This document shows, piece by piece, positions 56,188 to 64,000 of a stretch of 64,000 nucleotides of DNA. How positions within the stretch are numbered: position 1 is the first letter of the stretch; each line of letters starts with the position of its first letter. The DNA is taken from contig CM049996.1 of the NCBI GenBank assembly GCA_016630955.3, positions 620,001 through 684,000 on the forward strand. The letters run 5' to 3'. Both the position numbers and the translations under genes were made by a program. Below the pieces are notes generated by a model. That model did no database searches, had not been told where the DNA came from, and worked only from the letters and a program-made list of their open reading frames with translations. The stretch is from Didymella arachidicola (lineage: Eukaryota; Ascomycota; Dothideomycetes; Pleosporales; Didymellaceae).

Positions 56188-56895
56188 CTAATTGAGAGGT
56201 GCTGGGAAGCGTAGAAACGCTACATGTGTGTGATCAATTTCGCAACCGAGTTCTCGGATGGTGTCAAGACTGGCAAACCTGCTAAGATCCCTGATGGTGT
56301 TGTGGCCCTGCTCTTCGAAGCCGAGCTTCTTATACAAGCGCTCTGCCGGACTGCCACTCGCTGTGTCCAAATACACCAATACTTGCTGCTCATCGGCAAG
56401 TTGAAATGCCCACTCGACAAGCTGACTCGCCAGTCCTTTACCACGATGATCTGGGTGCGTAGCCAAGTTCTCGAGCAGGAAGTGCGGTCTCCCTTGCAAA
56501 GTCTCCTCTCTCAACTGATGCAGGCCGAGCGTAAAGGCCATGACAAGATTCTTGTTGCTATCCTCCGGTAGATTGCGCTTGTAGACTTCATCCTCAAACT
56601 GCTGCCGTTCCTTGCGATCCTCTTCAGGCTCCACGTTCGCACCGTTCACGCTTGGCATCACAGGCAGCGTCCATTGCGCAACTGCAACAACTTCACCGGC
56701 GCTGGTGCTGCGCGCCACGATAAACCTGGAGTCTTCTTTCACCATGCGCGCAGCAATGCGGGGTACCATCGCAGATGGCTCGATTTGGCCCCACTGCAAA
56801 CGCGTGAATGGCGAGACCCAAGAAATTGCGAACAAGGACGCTATCGCCTCAGCGTCTTCTGGGCGTGCCCCTGTGATCTCGAATGCAGTCGCCAT
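56188..56895 (-). CDS. GNAT-family N-acetyltransferase
   Basis: A single exon of 235 residues, ATG at 56895 (MATAFEITGARPEDAEAIAS). GNAT enzymes move an acetyl group from acetyl-CoA to an amine. The acetyl-CoA-binding motif A is clear at residues 142-162: a beta-strand LENLATHPDH, then RGKGLA (the R/Q-x-x-G-x-G/A loop), then helix SQLVEWA. Motif B is AERLYKKLGFEE (185-195). The N-terminal half (EDAEAIASLFAISW; QWGQIEPS) is typical of fungal GNATs of unknown substrate. No signal peptide or membrane segment, so probably cytosolic or nuclear. Confidence 0.88.
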   Translation of the reverse strand: MATAFEITGARPEDAEAIASLFAISWVSPFTRLQWGQIEPSAMVPRIAARMVKEDSRFIVARSTSAGEVVAVAQWTLPVMPSVNGANVEPEEDRKERQQFEDEVYKRNLPEDSNKNLVMAFTLGLHQLREETLQGRPHFLLENLATHPDHRGKGLASQLVEWAFQLADEQQVLVYLDTASGSPAERLYKKLGFEEQGHNTIRDLSRFASLDTIRELGCEIDHTHVAFLRFPAPLN

Positions 56896-57116
56896 AGTTC
56901 ATGAGGCGTACATGTGGGTAGAGTGGATCGTACTCGAAAGCAGTCGGACTTATGGTGCAGGATTGTAAGGAACGGCTCTAGATAATGGTTTGTTATCGCT
57001 AGATCGCTAGCGGCTGTCAGCACCGCTGTCCCATGTACGTGCAAGGAATATGCGTGGCCGTGAGAAGGCGGAATCAATACTTGTTTCTGATCAAGCGAAA
57101 GCTTGGTGAAGCCTGA
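56896..57116. other. Short spacer, no gene
   Basis: A 221-bp gap that should hold the GNAT promoter and the 3' end of the next gene. No open frame with support. Confidence 0.5.
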
Positions 57117-57620
57117 CTACGTATCAAACCACTCGAGCTCATCACTGCGCCCGAATATGGCCCTGTACACTCTGTCGCCGTCCTCCTTGACAACTTCTTC
57201 GGTATGTATACTATGCAGACTGTACTCGCGCTCATCTGCGCTGCTGCCGTCTGTGCCATCTTTGGGTGATCCGAATATGCGTACATGAATGTATCCATTG
57301 TCCACAGCCGGCAGCTTGATCTTTCCAAACAAATGCAAGCCGTACGCTGAGATCGCGACGCGTACGGACTCGAGGTCGCGGGCGGTGAACGAGGTCAGAT
57401 CGGAGTCGGAGACGTGTTTGACGGCGCGAAAGTACTCTGGCTCGTGTCCTGTCCAGGTTAGCTCTACGCGTGCGAGGCTTAGTGCTGGCATACTGTCGTG
57501 ATCACGGCGGAGCTTCACCAGTTCGTCCTTCAAAGTGCTTAGGATGGAATCAAAAGCATCAATCGATGCACGATGCGGGGTGTGCCCTTCGCCGAGTTGT
57601 ACGGTCTCTTCGGTGGCCAT
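57117..57620 (-). CDS. Unrecognised small protein (167 aa)
   Basis: A single exon, ATG at 57620 (MATEETVQLGEGHTPHRASI) to TAG at 57119-57117. It is soluble and acidic, with an N-terminal helix (DAFDSILSTLKDELVKLRRD) followed by strand-like segments (ARVELTWTG; IKLPAVDNGYIHVRIFG; REYSLHSIHTEEV). No signal peptide, membrane segment or Cys pair. Composition and length support a real gene, but I recognise no domain. It lies on the same strand as the GNAT gene. Confidence 0.6.
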   Translation of the reverse strand: MATEETVQLGEGHTPHRASIDAFDSILSTLKDELVKLRRDHDSMPALSLARVELTWTGHEPEYFRAVKHVSDSDLTSFTARDLESVRVAISAYGLHLFGKIKLPAVDNGYIHVRIFGSPKDGTDGSSADEREYSLHSIHTEEVVKEDGDRVYRAIFGRSDELEWFDT

Positions 57621-58373
57621 TGTCGTAAACCCTGCGTATGTTTATGGCGAGCCGGCGTCCTACTTGTGGTGTGTTGTGGTGCGCTGTGCTACGGTACGCG
57701 CTGCTCAAAAGATTATGGGGCCGTCTCAAATACTCATAAGTTCCCCGTCGTACGCCTGCGACGTACTGAGATCATACCATGATATGCGCTGTCCAGGGGG
57801 TGTTTCAAGGCATAACTCGAGTTAACCATGGTGTTGATCAGCGGCGATCCCCGAGCGCATCATTCGCAAGACTGCATGCAGCAACGTGTTGCTCGTTTCA
57901 ATTCGAGTCGAAGCAACAGCACATGCCGCAGATTGTAAGCGACTTCGTATCTTGCGCATGAACAAAGAGGACTTGCAGTGGTGATACCGTGACAGCATGC
58001 TAGAAACGCGCGGACTGTGAAGGATCGGGCGAATCTCGGTGCGACAGCTTGATGACGTCAGTTGTCCTGACTCTCCTCCCTTTGTAACATATTGTTGGAT
58101 CACAGTGTCAAGAGTCCCTTTACTATTGCTTGTACACGATGGTCCCGCTACAGCCAAAACATGATGACAAGATGAACAGGCTTGATCAAGGGGCCAGCCT
58201 CGATGCTCTCAATTAGCCGGTAAGGCAATTCGCAAAGCCCTTCCACGAAAGCATGCAGTCAGAAGGGCGCAGTCTAGCCAGATACGGCCTTCACTCCCAT
58301 CGCGAACAAAAAGACCTTCGCCTGAAGATCTGAGGCATTCCGTCTGACTCCGCATCTTGAGAAGGCTGTTCAC
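57621..58373. other. Divergent intergenic region, no gene
   Basis: This 753-bp region lies between the divergent starts of the small protein (minus) and the MFS transporter (plus), so it holds both promoters. Several open frames of 60-110 codons overlap here on both strands without support. Confidence 0.45.
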
Positions 58374-59762
58374 ATGGCGTCCATGACCACTACCACAGAG
58401 CGCATTGAGCTCTCGAATCTGCGCGAAGAGTCGCAGATCTCCCTTACCGATTACACCCCAGCGAATTCACGACCTGTATCTGTCAATCAGAACCTTGACG
58501 AAGTACCAGAGGACACTGCCTACTCTACGACAGCGATTCCGGATGGTGGTTATGGATGGGTCATTGTCGCCGCAGGTTTCACCACCACTTTCTGCCACAA
58601 TGGCATCATCAACTGCTGGGGTGTGCTGCAAGCTGCGCTGTTGGACTCGACTCTCAAGAATGAGAAGGCTTCCACGTTAACTTTTGTCGGCTCCCTCGGT
58701 CTTGCTGGAGGAGCGATGTATGGTCTACTCGTTGTCCGCTTCATGCGTTGGTTTGGCGCTCGTCTGACGGTCATGCTCGGCGTCTTCCTCATGGGCATGA
58801 GCATGATCGGTGCCAGCTTCTGCGCTTCCAATGTCGCTGGGCTCTTTGGAACCTTCGGCATCATTGGTGGTGTCGGCATGGCAATGAACTACGCGTGTTC
58901 GAATGCACTACCGGTGCAATACTTTAGCTCTCGGCTAGGGCTCGCCAATGGCATCATCAAGCTCGGTGGAGGTGTAGGTGGCTGTGTTATGGCTATCGCA
59001 CTTGAAGCTATATATCAAAGAGTCGGAATCGAATGGACTTTTCGATTCCAGGGCTTCCTCACCCTGGCATTAGGTATGCCAGCGGCCTTCCTGCTAAAGG
59101 ATCGTGTGCCGCTGAGGACCGCACCTTTCTTCGACACCAGCATGTTCCGTTCGATTCCTTTTGTGGCAATTTTCGTCGCCAGTGCGATCGGCGTCTTTGC
59201 TTTGTACATCCCTCCGTATTACCTGCCTTTGTTCGCGCAGTCTATCGGCTTGAGCTCTGCCACTGGTGCCGGTCTGGTCTCCGCTTTCAACGCGTGTAAT
59301 GCTATTGGACGTTTTTGCGCTGGACCACTTTGCGACAAGGTCGGCCCTCTGAACATGTTTGTCATGGTAATGGTGGTCAATGCAGTCAGCATGCTCGCCA
59401 TTTGGCCCGTCTCGAACACGCTCGGTCCGCTCGTCATCTTCGCGACAGTCAATGGGGTCGCGAATGGCGCTTACTTCACCACGCAGCCAACTGTGGTGGC
59501 CGGCATTTTTGGACCTGGTAGGGCAACGGTCGCAATGAGCATGTCAGTGACGGGCTGGTCTGCGGGCTATCTGATGGGTGCGCCGATCGCAGGTTACTTG
59601 CTCCAGGCTGCAGGTGGCAGCAGGCAGGGTGCAGGCATCGGTCGGAGCATTGAGGCTTACCGGCCCGCCATTTTCTACGCTGGTGGCATGGCCACACTTT
59701 CCGCTCTCTTTGTCGTCCTGGCAAGGGTGACAGTGGCGAAGAAGGTTCTTAAGCGAGTGTAA
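58374..59762 (+). CDS. MFS transporter, monocarboxylate (MCT/Mch) type
   Basis: A single exon of 462 residues. The N-terminal ~55 residues are hydrophilic and cytosolic; the first transmembrane helix starts with the monocarboxylate-transporter signature DGGYGWVIVAAGF. About twelve hydrophobic helices follow in two halves joined by a short loop near FLLKDRVPLR. Typical MFS glycine-rich turns are seen (ANGIIKLGGGVGGC; GRFCAGPLCDKVGPLNMFV, the motif-A-like loop of the second half). Fungal members of this group are mostly assigned to plasma membrane or vacuole and their substrates are often unknown, so the actual cargo cannot be stated. A second ATG lies three codons in. No introns. Confidence 0.88.
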   Translation: MASMTTTTERIELSNLREESQISLTDYTPANSRPVSVNQNLDEVPEDTAYSTTAIPDGGYGWVIVAAGFTTTFCHNGIINCWGVLQAALLDSTLKNEKASTLTFVGSLGLAGGAMYGLLVVRFMRWFGARLTVMLGVFLMGMSMIGASFCASNVAGLFGTFGIIGGVGMAMNYACSNALPVQYFSSRLGLANGIIKLGGGVGGCVMAIALEAIYQRVGIEWTFRFQGFLTLALGMPAAFLLKDRVPLRTAPFFDTSMFRSIPFVAIFVASAIGVFALYIPPYYLPLFAQSIGLSSATGAGLVSAFNACNAIGRFCAGPLCDKVGPLNMFVMVMVVNAVSMLAIWPVSNTLGPLVIFATVNGVANGAYFTTQPTVVAGIFGPGRATVAMSMSVTGWSAGYLMGAPIAGYLLQAAGGSRQGAGIGRSIEAYRPAIFYAGGMATLSALFVVLARVTVAKKVLKRV

Positions 59763-59812
59763 CGTTCAAAAATTGGTTGAGTATATTATAATACAAATGT
59801 GAATCTCATATC

Positions 59813-59859
59813 TACAGACAGACAGACAGACAGACAGATAGACAGATAGACAGAGAGAG
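59813..59859 (+). repeat. CAGA/GATA microsatellite
   Basis: About 47 bp of tetranucleotide repeat (ACAG units passing into ATAG and AGAG) in the 3' flank of the MFS gene. Confidence 0.9.
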
Positions 59860-60138
59860 CCTGATCTTTTCGCAGGCCTTCTGCAGGACTAAACCCTGAC
59901 ACGTGAATTGATGTCAGCTGGAGAACTCACAAGCCGGTTGAGCATCCTTCCATCGTATGAGACCCACAGAGATACATTGAGCTCGATCAATTGCATAGTG
60001 TGCAACCAACATGATACCGACCAGATTGCCGCCGAGGAACAAGTCATGATGCAGGAAATAAGGAAAACAATAAACCATATGGCCACGATCTCGAACATAT
60101 CTCACAGATTCGCACCCGGCCCTTGCACGTTTCTCACC

Positions 60139-60837
60139 TCATGCCGGTTGAATGATCGTCTCACCAGTCTTGTCTTCGTCATCAGAATCATCGTTTGCGC
60201 TTATGTCCTCGACCTCTGTCTCTGCTCCTTCTTCATCAGCGTCGGTGCCGTCGATGTACTGATAATCGACATCGTAGCCTTGTTGTCGCCATAGCTGCAT
60301 AGCAAATTCGCGAATGAATGTACGAGTGGAGTCGCTCATCAGATCCTCTCTGATCTCCTTGGCCGCCTGCAGGTCATTGCAGACATGTTCGATGCAGTCG
60401 GCGAACTTAAGACGCTCTGCGCGAGTGGGATTGCGGAGGAAGAGCATCATGTGCCGGTTTGGGAATAGTTCTTCGTTGCACTCCGGGCAGCGGTTGGACT
60501 TGGAGGTACTGAACCAAGCTTCGAGGCACGTACGGCCGAAGATGTGGTTGCAGGAAGAGATACGCACTGGTTGCTCTCGTACGAGTTCGTTGGTAGTGGA
60601 TGTTGTTGTCGAGGATCCATCGCCGGAAACCCCTTCTTCGACATCGACAGCGGCGTGGGCTATGCTCAGCACGGCTGGAGTACGAACGTCGCGGCTTCCA
60701 TGTTTGAGCATAATGGCAAGTGGCTCTCGGCAGATTGAGCAATCAAGTGACGCACTTAGTAGCACAATTTCCAAGCCGTAAGACAGGAAGGCCTCTTTGG
60801 AAGGATGTGGCGGTGTAGATGCTGCGGAATGGCTCAT
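60139..60837 (-). CDS. RING-finger protein, possible E3 ubiquitin ligase
   Basis: A single exon of 232 residues. Metal ligands are Cys33 and Cys36 (CSIC), Cys96 and His98 (CNHIFG), Cys104 (TCLEAWF) and Cys117/Cys120 (CPEC). The spacing between the first and second pairs is long (about 60 residues, Ser/Thr-rich insert), and the position two residues before GRTC that is usually Cys or His is not a ligand, so the site is atypical. The C-terminal part is helical and ends in a very acidic tail (DADEEGAETEVEDISANDDS). RING domains recruit E2 enzymes; the substrate is unknown. Confidence 0.8.
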   Translation of the reverse strand: MSHSAASTPPHPSKEAFLSYGLEIVLLSASLDCSICREPLAIMLKHGSRDVRTPAVLSIAHAAVDVEEGVSGDGSSTTTSTTNELVREQPVRISSCNHIFGRTCLEAWFSTSKSNRCPECNEELFPNRHMMLFLRNPTRAERLKFADCIEHVCNDLQAAKEIREDLMSDSTRTFIREFAMQLWRQQGYDVDYQYIDGTDADEEGAETEVEDISANDDSDDEDKTGETIIQPA

Positions 60838-61298
60838 CTTGATGTCGGGGTGTCGTTCTCGTTATCGGTGTTGTTGAACCGTTGTTGAGTTGGAGATTGT
60901 GATGCAGAAGAAGGCAGTATATATGGTGATAATTAACGTTGAGAGAAATCCACAGGTGAAGAACAACAGAGACAATGAGTGGTGAACCACGCGAAGCCTC
61001 AAGGTTGAGGGTGAAAGTAAATGGAAGGAGTCGCTGCGCGTTTGTTGTTGTGGCCAGCCACGCGAACACTACGAGTGACGGGCTCTTGAGGTGCATCTGT
61101 ACCGCGTTTCCATACACGATTGGATGTAGCGATACAAACGAGAAAAGATACGGTGTGACGGTCGGCGTTAGCGTGGAAGTGCATGTTACAGCTGAGCACG
61201 TACTTTCTCTGAATGTTGACTCGGAAGACACGAGCGGGATGATAGGCGCCAATGACAACATGTGACATATCACTTCTGAAGAATACTGCTTGCGGTCT
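60838..61298. other. Spacer between RING and methyltransferase genes, no gene
   Basis: A 461-bp region with the RING promoter and methyltransferase 3' end. Open frames on both strands cover it but none has a domain or credible start. Confidence 0.45.
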
Positions 61299-62725
61299 TT
61301 ATGTCTTTGCCATCCCACGGATTCTCTCTCGCTGCGCTTCATGCTCCGCAATGATCACAACTCCTCTCACCAGACCTGTCTCACCCCACCATTTAAATAA
61401 CCACTTCGCCGCCCGGAGACTGCCCAGACTGTATCCGAGTACCTTCAATGTGCGATTCTGCTCGTCCATGAACTCGGCTAAAGGCACGAACACGTGTTGT
61501 GAGATGTCCACAATCTTGACACCATCCGCGGGATACCCGAGGTCCACGAGCTTCTGGCGGTAAGCATCAGGTGTGTCAAAGTTTGCCCAAGGCGCGCCCA
61601 TCAGTGTTGTGAGGATTCGAAGAATGACTTTTTGAAAGACTGTAGCGGTTGGTGACAAGCAGAGGTCAAAGGCCATGATCGAAGCCGTATAGTAACGGAA
61701 CATGTGGTGAAAGAAGATCCAACGCGAGGGTGAGAAGTGATATGCAGTATCCAGTGCAAGACACCAGGTCTCATGTGCTGAATTCTGAGCCTTACGAGAC
61801 GTTTGGAACAGATCTTCGCTCCAGAGCCAGGGTGTTGAAGCATCAGCACAAAATACACTAACGTTGTCCTTTTTCATCTCTTCCACGCGTTGCTGAGCGT
61901 ACTGGTGCTGTGACTTATCTTGCGTGATACCAATGTAGTGATCGAAGTATACGTGATGGTTCCCGTTGTCCCACCACAGCTTGTCGTAAGGCCTGATGGG
62001 CTTCTCGCTCATGAGGTGGATGATTTGCTCACCACAACCGAAGCCAACATCGATGAGACACCTCGAGCGATCAGACGCTGTCCTTTCGGAGAAGCCAGCT
62101 TCAGCAAGCACAAGGTCCAGCAGGTCTCGACACGCCTCGGCCAAGCTCTTTGATCTGGAGGACTCGATGCCGCTCGGCTGGCCATTGGGTCAGTCGACTC
62201 TTTTTGGGTTGAAAAAAGCCTACTGACCTTCCAGTAACCCATGTTCATCCACATAGGTACATGCGCATTAAGATGCAGCCTTCCATGCTGCAAGCCATAC
62301 ACAGTTTTCACGTCCTTCTTGCTTCGAAGCTCCAACAATAAAGGCGTTACCACAGACAGTACAATCGCAGCAATTCGGAGTTTGACTCGAAGCTCGCCGT
62401 CTTCAGGAGGTGGTGGCGATACCAGCCCAGACAAAAGCATGGTAAGGAGCAAGGAAACGCCAGAGTACTTCAATAGCTTCTTGTGTTGGGGGATGGTGGT
62501 TCTTTCACCGTGATCTTGACGCTCTCCAAAATTCCAAGCGCTGATGATGGTCGAGGTAAAGAACAATGTCTGTAACCCAAGAGACAAAGCTTCGAGTATC
62601 GCTGACTTTTCGCGGCCGCTCCTCCAATGTTTGTGCACAATGGCAGGATATTGCTGAACATACCATGGTGAAACATGCCACCACACGGCAGCGAGAGAGG
62701 CGGCCTTGGCAATGCGTAAAATCAT
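61299..62725 (-). CDS. Membrane-anchored SAM-dependent methyltransferase
   Basis: Exons are 62725-62228 and 62177-61299 (50-bp intron, donor GTCAGT, phase 0), 458 residues. The N-terminal ~165 residues carry hydrophobic segments (AASLAAVWWHV; LSLGLQTLFFTSTIISAW; SLLLTMLLSGLV; AAIVLSVVTPLLL), so it is membrane-bound. The catalytic part has the SAM-binding motif I at about 209-217 (DVGFGCGEQ), then ITQDKSQHQYAQQR with the acidic end of strand 2, and DTAYHFSPSRWIFFHH as the later core. Layout recalls cyclopropane-type and sphingolipid C9 methyltransferases without proving either. It follows the FAD oxidoreductase gene on the same strand, 184 bp downstream. Substrate inferred only as a lipid. Confidence 0.75.
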
Positions 62726-62909
62726 AGCGGTGTTGTGTCGGCGATATGGTCGGGTGCTTCAATTGAGGATTCAGGTTGGGCATCTTTGTGGTGTATAGCT
62801 CTAACCAGTTCGGGGATAGTCAAGAGGTCGCAAGGCAGCTGCGACTTTCCCCACGCAGCCGCTGTTCGAATCGGCGAGCAAATGATTGAGATTTGCGGTT
62901 TGAATTGTT
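62726..62909. promoter_or_regulatory. Short gap between oxidoreductase stop and methyltransferase start
   Basis: Only 184 bp separate two same-strand genes, so the methyltransferase promoter must be compact or shared. No specific site is recognised. Confidence 0.4.
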
Positions 62910-64000
62910 CTATCTCCAGGGTATCTTTACATCCAGGGCCTCCGCGACTCGCATGGCTGAAACCACGCAACCTTCTAACAATACCATACCATCCCAACAC
63001 CAGCCACCAACAAGGTAGACACCGTCATCGCCATTCCTCCATGATGGGATTGCCTTCTCATCGCTATAAGACGCCGGAGTATCTCCCAATATCGCATTGA
63101 CAATACGCTGACTCTGTGGGTTCCGAAGAACGCGTGTAAACTTGGCAGAGTGGATGATTCGCGACTCTTCTAAGGGACTCAACGGACAGGTCGTCACGAT
63201 TGCACCGCAGGGTTGAATGTGATGCGACTCCGTCTTGTGCTTGTTAGACGTTGAGGTGTTCAGATGGATCAGCTGCGCATCGCCGCCTCCCCGGCCTGCT
63301 GGTTTCTGCTCATGGCCAAAATTTAGCACAGTGTCGTCTGTGTGCACAATGCTCTGAACGACAGCAGTCGGTATGCGCGCCATATAGTGCCGTAACGGCC
63401 CAAAAATCTGTCCCACAACGTCCGGCGCAACCGCAAGAATGACTTTGTCGAATATCTCAGTCTCTTTTCGCCCACCAGCGTTCTTCCACGATAACCGCAC
63501 GCCTTTCTCTTGTGGCTCAACCGCGACAACGACGGCATTGAGCTCATACTGTATGCCTTTTGCCAACCGGTCTTGCGCTGCTCGGACTCCTTCTGAGACA
63601 ATGTAGTGGGGCGCGCGGTGTGTTCCTCGTTTGTATTCGGTAAGATCGGTGGCAGGAAAAGCAAGCAGAGCGTCGTGAGGACATGTCGTTACGCTCGAGA
63701 TGAGAGGAAGGACAAAGTACGTGACGAAGCGCTCAGGCACCCACGTTCTCTGGAAGTATGCTTGCAGCGTCTCGCCTGAATACGGAGCTACGAAGAAGCA
63801 GCAAAGCGAGAAGTGGACGTAGCAAAAGGCAAGGAACCCAAGTTCAAGCAGGTATGATATCCAGTTGACGCCATTGGGTCGCACAGAGAGCTGATGCAGA
63901 TTCGATGCGTGCGTGAAGTAGGGCGATCTCGCTTGCGCGAACTCGAACAGGAAAGGCTGCGACTGGTATTGAATGCCCAGGTAGTCGTACATAGACCTCA
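62910..64000 (-). CDS. FAD-dependent (flavin amine oxidase-like) oxidoreductase, partial at the 5' end
   Basis: The frame enters from the right edge and ends at TAG 62912-62910, giving the last ~363 residues; the N-terminal dinucleotide-binding domain lies outside the window. Family signs: LGIQYQSQPFLFEFAQ (as in amine-oxidase/CFA-associated oxidoreductases), a central substrate domain with hydrophobic helices (YLLELGFLAFCYVHFS), FDKVILAVAPDVVGQIF (typical VilAvp strand) and the C-terminal FAD motif GVYLVGGWCWDGMVLLEGCV with VSAMRVAEAL. In plants and many bacteria such an oxidoreductase is fused or adjacent to cyclopropane-fatty-acid synthase, which fits the methyltransferase gene next to it. 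The exact reaction is unknown. Confidence 0.8.
   Translation of the reverse strand, partial: RSMYDYLGIQYQSQPFLFEFAQARSPYFTHASNLHQLSVRPNGVNWISYLLELGFLAFCYVHFSLCCFFVAPYSGETLQAYFQRTWVPERFVTYFVLPLISSVTTCPHDALLAFPATDLTEYKRGTHRAPHYIVSEGVRAAQDRLAKGIQYELNAVVVAVEPQEKGVRLSWKNAGGRKETEIFDKVILAVAPDVVGQIFGPLRHYMARIPTAVVQSIVHTDDTVLNFGHEQKPAGRGGGDAQLIHLNTSTSNKHKTESHHIQPCGAIVTTCPLSPLEESRIIHSAKFTRVLRNPQSQRIVNAILGDTPASYSDEKAIPSWRNGDDGVYLVGGWCWDGMVLLEGCVVSAMRVAEALDVKIPWR

Noticed and set aside
59813..59859. CRISPR-like or regulatory repeat
   Set aside because: It is a simple tetranucleotide microsatellite without spacers. No CRISPR array is seen anywhere, as expected for a fungus.

Overview
The window is nuclear DNA of a filamentous ascomycete. 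The evidence is short (about 48-70 bp) GT-AG introns with CTAAC-type branch points, DUF3176 membrane proteins, an SRAP-domain protein and an Mgr3-like TPR protein of fungal type, Fot1/pogo and Tad-like transposable elements, and nonsense mutations of the CpA-to-TpA kind expected from repeat-induced point mutation (RIP). Dothideomycetes is my best guess, but nothing in the sequence fixes the genus.

Layout. Positions 1-5683 are ordinary gene space: an isochorismatase-fold protein lacking two expected catalytic residues (partial, minus strand), an HMCES/YedK-type DNA-protein crosslink protein (minus), and a divergently transcribed mitochondrial-type TPR protein (plus). From 5756 to 40027 lies a one-orientation array of DUF3176 genes: seven recognisable copies (called A-G here, all minus strand) and one decayed remnant. 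Only D (13413-15564) and G (37529-40027) have intact reading frames. A, B, C, E and F carry in-frame stops, a frameshift, an internal deletion or an LTR insertion, and most of the stops fit CpA-to-TpA change. A fragment of the 3' end of the TPR gene lies beside copy C, which shows that the duplicated unit began in the neighbouring gene.

The array has been invaded by a Ty1/copia element (17053-22407, identical LTRs and an intact polyprotein), by a solo LTR of the same family split by an intact Fot1/pogo element (25347-27335), and by a second solo LTR inside copy F. Between F and G lie a broken Cys/His-rich gene, a fragment of a related gene, and a small gene (36438-37314) for a secreted precursor made of nearly identical 45-residue repeats separated by Lys-Arg sites. 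This candidate Kex2-processed peptide precursor is the most interesting locus in the window.

Positions 41791-54663 are a transposon graveyard: two truncated pogo-like elements joined tail to tail, then a third pogo-like element that contains a stop-riddled LINE and, in its right terminal repeat, an intact younger pogo-like element. From 56188 to the right edge gene space resumes: a GNAT acetyltransferase, an unrecognised small protein, a monocarboxylate-type MFS transporter, a RING-finger protein, and an adjacent pair made of an SAM methyltransferase and an FAD-dependent oxidoreductase (partial). That pair resembles the two halves of plant cyclopropane-fatty-acid synthase.
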